From Bombyx mori (taxonomy: Eukaryota; Arthropoda; Insecta; Lepidoptera; Bombycidae): a stretch of DNA of 64,000 nucleotides. Made by a program: the position numbers and the translations under genes. Shown here one piece after another: positions 55,946 to 64,000 of the stretch. Below the pieces are notes generated by a model. The model was not told the origin of the DNA. It searched no databases and was given only the letters and a program-made list of their open reading frames with translations. The first letter of the stretch is position 1. The number at the start of each line of letters is the position of its first letter. The stretch covers positions 9,451,501 to 9,515,500 of the forward strand of contig NC_085120.1 in the NCBI RefSeq assembly GCF_030269925.1, in the 5' to 3' direction.

Positions 55946-57880
55946 AAACCTTACCAAGCGCCACAAAAACTATATTTGCATGTAATTTTTTAACTACAAT
56001 TTTAATAATAATTATAGATCGTTATAATATAATGGAAACGCAAAATTTGTAGCTGCTATTTTAAAGTCTAATAATGCGACCAATACTAATATTTGATTAT
56101 TATATTGTTAACGATGGTTTTACACTGCATTTGCTTTTGGTACTTCTAAATTAAACGGACAGTTTTTGACATATTTTTTATTTTGGTAGCATAGACTGTT
56201 AAATATGGTCACACTGACAACTCACTTGAGCGTTAATTTAAACAAAATATTCTATAAGCGGTTAACTTAACTATAAAGTTATAACGTCACGTCGGTTGTT
56301 CTTTTTCGAGACATTAGATAATTTTATTTTAATAATGTCCCTTCAAGCCTAACCGAGAGCCGGCGACGCGTAAATGCAAATGCGGTTTCAACACCACTGA
56401 AATTCAAACACAACTACCGACTAGTCAATCCATTTGACTTTACTTGGCAATTATTGGAATTCGCGTATTGATGATTTGTTTTTAGTTTAGAAATAGCTAG
56501 ACTTTTTCGCGGCAGAAATAGGCAGGGGACACATACTATTGAGAGCTCAAAACACCACAATCTGTACAAATTTGTAAGATTTGCGGATTTTGTACTATTA
56601 TTATTGCGGATATATTGTACATTTTATACGTTCACAAAAAACAAATTATTGTTTTTTATTTTACGAACATTTTTTATTATTAGATTTACGTGACAAATTT
56701 AATACTGAAGACAGCAAATAAAACAATATTTATAACAAAGAAACATTTATTTTCAAATAAACAATTATAATCTATCAATACAAGAACAGGAAACGGGATG
56801 TTCCTTTTTCAAAAAATTCGCGCTAATTTTATAGAAGTTGGTTGAATTAAATTACAGCCAATAACGTCATTTGAAACCAAACAAACATTAGAAACATTTT
56901 GATTTGTGTTTAAATCGATTTTAGAAAAAGCATTCGAACTTTCTAGATTATTACAGATAATTTTTGTTAATTAACATTTCACAAAAATATTTAACATATA
57001 TCTGCTATTTAAATTTCGTTTTTAATGTTCGCCCTGTTGCTTATTATCACATGGCTACAACATTAAGGAATTCATTAACAATAAATATTATAGTTTGCTT
57101 GATGACATAACTAAACTAATTTGGCACAAAACGTCTTTAATACATCGATTATTTCTAACTAAACCTTCTCTTTACAATGGTTACGGTACAGAGCTCGCGA
57201 GGCGGTGTGGTCACTGCTGATTACTTCCATCGCAATAACAAAACACTATGATCGAAAGACTTTTTTTTCTCTCATACTTGTTTTGAGAATACACCTCCCT
57301 TCAAACTAGGCCTTGATAACAAAATAAAACCAGATTAACCGTAAGCTAGTCGGCCCGGCTAATCAAATAAAAACAATAGTGTTAAACTGCTAAAATTCTG
57401 GTAGTTTGCGGGTTCTAAAATAAATTAATTTTAGGCGGCAGTGAAATATTTTTTTTTAGCTACATCTGCTGGCTTCTAGTAACATATATTTTTAGGTACA
57501 TCTTCTGATATTCCTCTCCAAAGACGTAGTAAATAGTTATTATATGTAGAGCAAATCATCATCAACCTGGATACCGCTACGGTTTCCTCCCATGGGGGGT
57601 GACATCGACGGGGAACTTCTGGAAAGCTAGCACTCATGCGTTGCTGCTGACTTGACTCTGGGACGCGATATGCGCCATCCGAGGGGCTCCTGTACCAAGC
57701 CGTCAGGCTCGAAAGAATCAGGACTAGCCTTATAAGGTCAAGGCTGAACCGGCAGGCTATTTATGGGATTGAGGCAACTTCATCGACCCCATCACAACTG
57801 CTTCTTTGTGTAGAAACGGACTTCCCCCTCGTCACCAATAAATACATAAGTCATATTGTCTTCGCCTTCTGATAATGGTC
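55946..57880. other. Region between convergent genes
   Basis: AT-rich; probably includes the 3' UTR of the HDAC11-like gene on the minus strand. Nothing else recognised except a short Bm1-like scrap (GCGGCAGAAATAGGCAGG) near 56510. Confidence 0.4.
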
Positions 57881-57887
57881 TTGGTAT

Positions 57888-58094
57888 ATGGTTGGGTATA
57901 TGCATTTGGTTTTACAAAAACTTTTGCTTTACAAAGCACAGATTCAGCCTAGCGTGGAGTACTGTTCCCACCTTCAGGCCGGGGCTCCCAAATACCAGCT
58001 ACTTCTATTTCACTCCACACAGAAAATGGCCGTTCGCATTGTCGATAATTACATTCTTACGGATAGCTTGGAACCTCTGGGTCTGAATTTCTGA
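57888..58094 (+). pseudogene. Reverse-transcriptase C-terminal relic (Jockey-like)
   Basis: LLYKAQIQPSVEYCSHLQAG, APKYQLL and AVRIVDNYILTDSLEPLGL follow the C-terminal region after the RT domain of Jockey-clade elements (y.s.ir..leYcshlw.gap...l..ld..q+ra.riv.........l..L). It then stops; upstream sequence from about 57600 may be further decayed LINE. Confidence 0.75.
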
Positions 58095-58317
58095 AAACGG
58101 TTCTTAAAATACTCCTGTTTAAAACTCTGTGATAACTTTCGTGGCCTTTCGTATTTAATACAAATGAAAATCGATCGTAAGAACAATCCTCGGAGTGTCC
58201 GTTTAAAATCGTAGACAATGTCGTGTGAACCCAGCCTTAGGACGGGCGTTGAATACGAACAAACATGGGAACTATAAAACGTATGTATATATAATAGAAA
58301 CATCTTCAATATTCAAT

Positions 58318-58498
58318 AGCCTAATGAGTTTCTCGCCGGATCTCCTCAGTGGGTCGCGTTTCCGATCCGGTGGTAGATTCTGCGAAGCACTGCTCTTGCT
58401 TGGGTCAATGTTAGCATCACTGCGGTTTAAGCCCCGTGAGCTCACCTACTAGTTAAGGTTACGCTGAAATAGCCTCTCAAAAGGCTATCAGCTTAGGT
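58318..58498 (+). repeat. Repeat family D
   Basis: CTAATGAGTTTCTCGCCGG, GATCCGGTGGTAGATTC, CACTGCTCTTGCTTGGG and CTATCAGCTTAGGTAGG. Confidence 0.78.
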
Positions 58499-58594
58499 AG
58501 GAAAATAATAATATTCTATAACAATTTCACTACTACACAAGTCTTAACAGCTCTCTGTACCCTCACGTTCCGATAACGCCATTCAACATTTCAT

Positions 58595-58771
58595 TTACCA
58601 TTTACTGTCTTTACAGCTTCCGTATATTAGACCTTTGCCGTGCAAGTTAATGATCGACTCGGCTATGATCCGCGCGGTCCTCCTCAGATAGCCGCCGCTG
58701 GTCAGCATGACTATGGGCACGCGGAGACCTTTACACATCTCGAATACGTATTCGTCCCGTTTTATTATCCC
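58595..58771 (-). CDS. Last coding exon of an HDAC11-like histone deacetylase
   Basis: The minus-strand acceptor AAATTTCAG is followed by 58 codons and TAA: GIIKRDEYVFEMCKGLRVP, IVMLTSGGYLRRTARI, IAESIINLHGKGLI. This aligns over its whole length with the end of class IV deacetylase HDAC11 (GIVKRDELVF..., LTSGGY..RTARIIA.SI.NL). SGGY carries the active-site tyrosine that polarises the acyl carbonyl; HDAC11 removes long-chain fatty acyl groups better than acetyl. The exon starts in phase 0. Upstream exons are not seen before 64000, where transposons fill the sequence, so they are likely beyond the window. The gene converges on the RIB43A gene. Confidence 0.92.
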   Translation of the reverse strand, partial: GIIKRDEYVFEMCKGLRVPIVMLTSGGYLRRTARIIAESIINLHGKGLIYGSCKDSKW

Positions 58772-58825
58772 CTGAAATTTAAATAAGCGAAGATTTCAAA
58801 TTTTGCTTTCGCGTGAGAAGAATCG

Positions 58826-59085
58826 ATTTTTTTTATTGCTTAGGTGGGTGGACGAGCTCACAGGCCACCTAGTGTTAAGTGGTTACTGGAGCCCATAGAC
58901 ATCTATGACGTAAATGCGCCACCCACCTTGAGATACAAGTTCTAAGGTCTCAGTATAGTTACAATGGCTGCCCCATCCTTCAAACCGAAACGCATTACTG
59001 CTTCGCGGCAGAAATAGGCAGGGCGGTGGTGCCTACCCTTGCGGACTTACTAGAGGTCCTACCACTAGTAATTACGCAAATTATA
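58826..59085 (-). mobile_element. Bm1 SINE, head lost, upstream of the HDAC11 exon
   Basis: TTTTTTTATTGCTTAGGTGG through CCTACCACTAGTAATTACGC and AAATTATAATTTTA, in the presumed last HDAC11 intron. Confidence 0.9.
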
Positions 59086-59770
59086 ATTTTATTTGTAGCT
59101 TATAAAAAAAAATTGTGACTAATAGTTGGTAAATTATTATGAACAGAGCAAATAGAACTAATGTGTTTACACATTTATATGGCATTGGTTTGTACACATT
59201 TATATGACCATCGGCAACGTCGCTATGTCGAAATCGATACGAAATCACTAAGGTCTTAGAGTAATTATGTAAATCTATTGAATGTGAGTCAGTAAAGTAC
59301 GCTCGACCCCCACTGCACAAGCCCCTTCATGAATTATATTTAAAGATGTGTAAGCTCCTGAGTGAGTGCTATAAAAGATATACATCACTCACACCGATAG
59401 AATGTATCACTAGCTCACACTAGCTCCGAACGTATCAGTAACTCAGTTCTAACTCACTAGGTCATTTGTTTCATGACCTGTATCTTATATTATTATTATT
59501 ATAAAGTATTTTATTTCCAACTTAATTAAATCTGTCTAGATTGACAGTCCTAAGTCTGCCAAGTATGAAGGAAAATCAATTTAATATGTATGATGTCTAA
59601 TGTACAAACTAAAAAAAATGAAAAAAAAAAATCTTCCGAGAACTAACTTAGGCTAATATAAGAGTTAAAGAAAGGCTTGTGCGAATGAGAGATTTAAAGT
59701 GAGTGATATATGTAATTTGGACACCTCAACTGCAAAAAGGATATAATATGTATGTTAATACTGAGCTAAT
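59086..59770. other. Intronic or intergenic sequence, no gene recognised
   Basis: Short repeats of CACTCACACC/ACTAGCTCACACTAGC type near 59385-59465; no element boundaries fixed. Confidence 0.35.
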
Positions 59771-59775
59771 GCGGA

Positions 59776-60478
59776 GTTTACATTACGAAATTAGTGTCAT
59801 GCATGTTGAACTCAGTTTCACGAAAGTAGTTTCGATATATGCGAATGTAATTTCGTTAAAAAATTTGTGTCGCGAAATCCACAGTATCGCAGTAACCATG
59901 GCGCCTTCAGCATCAAAACTACATTTTGCTATATTCAATGTAGCTAAAGAAATGCTTATATACCTATAAACTTAAAAAAAGACTATCAAGAAAAAAAAAG
60001 TTGGTAGATTCGAGGTTGGTCAACAAGAAGGCATTTAAGTGCAATGAACTTAGTCTCTGAATTAGCAGATGAAGATCCTGAGAGTTATAAAAACTATTTT
60101 CGAATGAGTAAAGATAATTTTGATTTTTTACTGTAGGTGTTTCGGGACCCTTGTCATTGATATTCATTAATAAGATCTATATTTTTTTCTGTACTCCATC
60201 TTTGGTTTGCCATTTTCAACGCTCGAAGCGCGCGCGAGCTGACAATACACACGTCCGCACAGCGCAGGCCCTTTCGCGACATTAGTTTCACGTCGCGTCT
60301 ACACTATGAAATTAGTTGCATGACACTAATTTCACCAAAAAATCGCGCAGGGCACGAAACTAATTTGCATGCATGAAATTAATGCATGCATTACGAAAGT
60401 ACTAAATTACACGTGAAACTGTTGGTAAAACTAATGTCACGAAATTAATTTCACGCCACTAATTTCGTAATGTAAATT
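59776..60478 (+). mobile_element. PIF/Harbinger-type element, right end interrupted
   Basis: Left end GAGTTTACATTACGAAATT; right end, reversed, AATTTACATTACGAAATTAG. The right terminus continues after the insertion at 61470. Many copies of ACTAATTTC/GAAATTAGT lie in both orientations near the ends. It carries a transposase relic (60032-60136). Confidence 0.75.
60032..60136 (+). pseudogene. Harbinger transposase N-terminal relic
   Basis: HLSAMNLVSELADEDPESYK then NYFRMSKDNFDFLL and a stop. This matches the conserved N-terminal segment of PIF/Harbinger nucleases (L..EL..edpe.fkNyfRMs...Fd.LL). The WW.....RR-type start just upstream (59995-60030) is in another frame, and the DDE core is missing. 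Confidence 0.75.
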
Positions 60479-61469
60479 TAGACATGTGTAAGTAATGCGA
60501 GTGATATTACTCGGGTAATATTACTCTACGATGTAATGCAACATCACACATTACGCGAAGGAAACAAACATCACACTATCACCCAACATGTTTCTTTCTT
60601 TGTCGTGTAATGTTGCTTAATACACGAACGGAACCGAGCGAGCGAGACAGACCGATCGACGCAAAATAAATGAGCAAGCGACACGGAATTATTCCTAGTG
60701 ATTTGGAACCGTATGTCCTGGCCGCTAGGTACATTTTTATACCTATGGTACGTCTGAATTTTAATATAGGTATTTGTGTTTATATTTTTCATTCGGCCAG
60801 CCGGTAGTTTCCCGCAAGTACTTACTTAATTTTTTATTCGCAACTTTTGTAAAATCGCTAGTCGCTCGTAATTGTTTAGTAATATTTCATATTAATTTTT
60901 GTGTTTGATTTGAATTACTTAAGCACTTGTTTGAAGATAGTTTTATTATTTGTTTTAATGCGTGTTTAATAAGTGAAAGAAATAACGGCGTCTAAATGAA
61001 AGTACAGTCCTCCTTGGATGCACTTTGAGGATATCGCGCCGAAACAATGCATCTACTGCTCTCGTATATTAACATTATTGTCGAGCTCAATTTGCAGTCT
61101 AAGTCGCCATATGAAATCCGTTCATCCCACAATAAATTATATTAAGTAAAAAATAAAATTATTATATTATTAAGTAAGTCAATCTCTGTCAAGTAATATA
61201 ACAGTGTATTACAATACAAAGTTCATACTTTGTATTGTAATACACTACTGTAATGACACACCCGAATCATTACCTAAGTGATGTGTTGATACACATCACT
61301 TAGGTAATGATTCGGGTGTATAGATACAATGTATTCGTCGTCACAGTATCTATTGAACGCACCGAGTAATGTTAAGAGTGATGTGTAATGTTTTCGAGTA
61401 ATATCACCTGTCTGTAAAAGTGATGTCATATCACATTACATTGGGAAGTGATGTTTTGCGCAAGTCTAA
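60479..61469. mobile_element. DNA transposon T, internally deleted copy (nested)
   Basis: Starts TAGACATGTGTAAG and ends CGCAAGTCTA; flanked by ATGTAAATT on both sides (60469-60477 and from about 61469), giving a 9-bp duplication inside the Harbinger right end. The first ~320 bp match 61558-61880 and the rest matches 63182-63787, so it lacks the ~1.3-kb middle of the longer copy. Boundaries are certain to within 2 bp. Confidence 0.85.
61203..61319. repeat. Two adjacent perfect hairpins (20 bp and 28 bp stems)
   Basis: Stem 1: 61203-61222 with 61227-61246, loop TCAT. Stem 2: 61258-61285 with 61292-61319, loop TTGATA. The matching part of the longer copy (about 63585-63645) has only one arm of each, so this is an inverted duplication particular to this copy. 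Confidence 0.92.
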
Positions 61470-62006
61470 TGTAAATTCACCTTTAATGATCTAGACGAGG
61501 AAATTGAATTAATTGAGAGATCAATTGAATTGGATCACTGGGCTAGTGAGTGGGTATTAGACATGTGTAAGTAATGCGAGTGATATTACTCGGGTAATAT
61601 TACTCTACGATGTAATGCAACATCACACATTACGCGAAGAAAACAAACATCACACTATCACCCAACATGTTTCTTTCTTTGTCGTGTAATGTTGCTTAAT
61701 ACACGAACGGAACCGAGCGAGCGAGACAGACCGATCGACGCAAAATAAATGAGCAAGCGACACGGAATTATTCCTAGTGATTTTGAACCGTATGTCCTGG
61801 CCGCTAGGTACATTTTTATACCTATGGTACGTCTGAATTTTAATATAGGTATATATTTGTGTTTATATTTTTTTTTTCATGCGCCCAGCCCTTCGATCAA
61901 CAATAGTAACTAGATTTCGGGTCAGTGCATAAAATCCGTCTCGTCAAATAACAGCGCACTTGAAATGTGAGCTCTTATTTTGTTTAGTTCACTTCAAACA
62001 CAGCCA

Positions 62007-62101
62007 ATGTCAACCCGTCTCACAATACCGCAGTGTGTATTCAAAAGTTGCAAAAATAAGGCCCGAAAAAGCAATTTAACGGCCGGAATATCTTACTTTC
62101 G
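62007..62101 (+). pseudogene. THAP domain exon 1
   Basis: ATG at 62007, MSTRLTIPQCVFKSCKNKAR through AGISYF, then donor CG|GTAAGT. The Cys-x4-Cys pair (res. 10 and 15) and the (I/Y)S(Y)F segment match the first half of a THAP zinc finger, which is typically split by an intron here. Confidence 0.75.
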
Positions 62102-62397
62102 GTAAGTACATGAAGTATAAACTATATTGTAAGCTTTAAACTTATAAATAATATTAAATTTTGAACAAAATTACCGATTTTTAACCACCGCTACAAATGT
62201 TGGCCAAGGCTCGGCCAACACATGGACAAACTTTTGCTTAACAGAACAGTAAATGCATGGAGTAGATATGTGTTGTAATAATTTTTTAAAATTTGTTAGC
62301 AGCACTTCAAAATTAGTTGGTTAAAATTGGTTAATGCTGCTTTTGTGTCTGTTTGTTAGACTCTCATTAGATACTTAGCTTTCCATTTTTATTTTAG

Positions 62398-62472
62398 CTT
62401 TGCTAGCAATCACGTGTGCAGAATGGATCTCGATTGTCGCCAGAGAAACAAGAGATGACTTTTATAAGCCAG
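62398..62472 (+). pseudogene. THAP domain exon 2, frameshifted
   Basis: After acceptor ATTTTAG the frame gives (R)FASNHVCR. A one-base shift is needed to reach WISIVARETRDDFYKPAKI, the conserved second half of THAP (W...i.R.d..p.k.s.iC..HF). The expected C..HF end is replaced by a stop (SAY, TGA). The domain can no longer bind zinc normally. Confidence 0.65.
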
Positions 62473-63181
62473 CTAAGATCTCCGCTTATTGACACTGGAC
62501 ATCTTTGCCTTCCGTGCTCACGGCTACTGAAACGTGGCCGAAACATTGTAATAAAAATACCACGCTTGAAACCGTTTAAACGTTGTTTTATTATGTGCAC
62601 TGGTCGCGAAAACTTAAAAATATATATTACACAAAAACGTAACGCTAATAAAATAATAAGTAATGTATAGACACTAACAAACATACATTTCCAAAACATA
62701 AAAAGTAAACAACTAAACTTTTACTTTAATTCATTAATAAATTATTTTAGTGTTAAGCGCGACTCCCTTACCTCCTGTAGTAAATACAAATCGGCATTTC
62801 AAGAAGCAAAAATAAATAAAGCAAAACGATGTTAGTTCTCAGAGCAATTAAGGGAAAAGTTACTTTATTTGTTGCTATGTAAGATTGATTTAACATTAAT
62901 AGTTGTTTAAAATATGTCTTTTTATTGGTATGTGACAGGAGTAATTTATTGCTTTGCTCGTTTTATGTGACGAATGATCGTAAGTATTAGATAATGTTTT
63001 GGAGATTTGTGACTTTATTACTAGGTGCCATAGTTGTTATTAGTTTGAACGTAAAAGTGTTTCAAAACTTTTTTCTCCGTTTGTTAGTAAACGAATGTAG
63101 CTATATAAGTATATATTCACGCGGACAGTTTTTGCTTTAATTTTGTACGTATCCCTTTATCTAGTTACTATTGTTGATCGA
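62473..63181. other. Internal part of transposon T without recognised transposase
   Basis: AT-rich; open frames on both strands near 62403-62699 have no similarity. Any DDE or RNase H-like core has been lost or decayed. Confidence 0.4.
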
Positions 63182-63879
63182 AGGCCCAGCCGGTAGTTCC
63201 CCGCCAGTACTTACTTAATTTTTTATTCGCAACTTTTGTAAAATCGCTAGTCGCTCGTAATTGTTTAGTAATATTTCATATTAATTTTTGTGTTTGAATT
63301 ACTTAAGCACTTGTTTGAAGATAGTTTTATTATTTGTTTTAATGCGTGTTTAATAAGTGAAAGAAAGAATGGCGTCTAAATGAAAGTACAGTCCTCTTTG
63401 GATGCATTTTGAGGAGGCCGCGCCGAAACAATGCGTCTACTGCTCTCGTATATTAACATTATTGTCGAGCTCAATTTGCAGTCTAAGTCGCCATATGAAA
63501 TCCGTTCATCCCACAATAAATTATATTAAGTAAAAAATAAAATTATTATATTATTAAATAAGTCAATCTCTGTCAAGTAATATAACAGTGTATTACAATA
63601 CAAAGTATGAACACATCACTTATGTAATGATTCGGGTGTATAGATACAATGTATTCGTCACAGTATCTATTGAACGCACCGAGTAATGTTAAGAATGATG
63701 TGTAATGTTTTCAAGTAATATCACCTGTCTGTAAAAGTGATGTCATATCACATTACATTGAGAAGTGAGTTTTTGCGCAAGTCTAGTATGTATTTTTAGA
63801 GCGAAATGACATGTATACTGTATAGCCAATTCTGTTCAATGCTACGTTTAGCAATTACGTCATATTATAATATGGTGAT

Positions 63880-64000
63880 TTCTGAGGGCCGATCCCGGCG
63901 GCACTGCAATGCCGGGCCGACCCGTGACGGGAGTGGAGCGAGCCCCGAACATCCCGTCGTTTTACAAAAATCAGTTTAATATACTGGTCCCTCAATGAGG
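63880..64000. repeat. GC-rich dispersed repeat at the window edge
   Basis: GGCCGATCCCGGCGGCACTG, ATGCCGGGCCGACCCGTG and GAACATCCCGTCG contrast sharply with the AT-rich flanks and resemble a high-copy lepidopteran repeat I remember but cannot name. It is cut by the window end. Confidence 0.4.

Larger units (their letters stand above)
61558..63787 (+). mobile_element. DNA transposon T, longer copy with THAP gene relic
   Basis: TAGACATGTGTAAG at the left, GCGCAAGTCTA at the right; flanks GTGGGTAT and GTATGTAT resemble each other in 6 of 8 bases. The terminal 320 and 600 bp are shared with the short copy; the middle holds THAP-coding exons. THAP domains occur in P-element and Kolobok transposases among others; the superfamily is not settled because no catalytic core is seen. 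Confidence 0.82.

Noticed and set aside
59703..59969. 88-codon plus-strand frame
   Set aside because: It lies across the Harbinger left end with its subterminal repeats; the part resembling transposase is in another frame downstream.
62403..62699. 98-codon minus-strand and 84-codon plus-strand frames
   Set aside because: They overlap the THAP exon 2 relic in wrong frames and show no similarity.
59100..64000. Further HDAC11 exons
   Set aside because: I looked for the conserved upstream segments (Zn-binding DxH and preceding motifs) on the minus strand and found none.

Overview
This is eukaryotic, AT-rich, repeat-dense DNA, almost certainly from a silkworm (Bombyx mori or a close relative). 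The main evidence is about 30 copies, in both orientations, of the tRNA-derived SINE Bm1. Several keep the full ~435 bp form, with a tRNA-like head, A/B boxes and an (A)n tail. Lepidopteran-type Helitrons, hAT, PIF/Harbinger and LINE relics agree with this. There are no bacterial operons and no CRISPR array; protein-coding sequence is carried in short spliced exons. The species call is inference from repeat families.

Host genes. (1) 47141-55719 (+): nine exons that join in phase to a complete 380-aa RIB43A/RIBC2-like protein, an inner component of ciliary and flagellar doublet microtubules. A perfect RFX-type X-box (46972-46985) lies about 155 bp before its ATG, as expected for a ciliary gene. 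(2) 58595-58771 (-): the last coding exon of an HDAC11-like class IV histone deacetylase, convergent with the RIB43A gene; the rest of the gene probably lies beyond the right edge. (3) 43362-43554 (-): a probable first coding exon, tentatively of a cysteine-desulfurase-like PLP enzyme, leaving a GC-richer upstream region at 43555-43920.

Layout. 1-2170 holds the 3' part of ORF1 and the 5' half of ORF2 of a LINE on the minus strand; ORF2 is open to the window edge. 2.2-30 kb is intergenic sequence packed with Bm1, other SINE-like tails, Helitrons (2703, 5994, 9161, 10452, 18592, 20440, 22417, 23050, 26004, 26301), MITEs (11261, 11826, 13460, 14762) and a hAT element with a transposase relic and a perfect 8-bp target duplication (17447-18360). 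30-43 kb holds more Helitrons including a helicase relic (34.5-34.9 kb), two short hAT elements with 8-bp duplications, and a 1.18-kb transposon inserted between AAA and TTT of a Helitron with no target duplication (38789-39971, Spy-like). 43-56 kb is the genic part; the RIB43A introns hold Bm1, Helitron and other repeats and a 73-bp minisatellite. 59.7-63.8 kb is a nest of DNA transposons: a PIF/Harbinger relic whose right end was hit by a second element, followed by a longer copy of that second element carrying a broken THAP-domain gene.

The genes do not form a functional cluster. The strongest biological link is between the ciliary RIB43A gene and its X-box. The most unusual signals are the Spy-like insertion, the THAP-bearing nested element pair with an inverted-duplication double hairpin, and an unassigned repeat shared by 24.9 and 45.3 kb.
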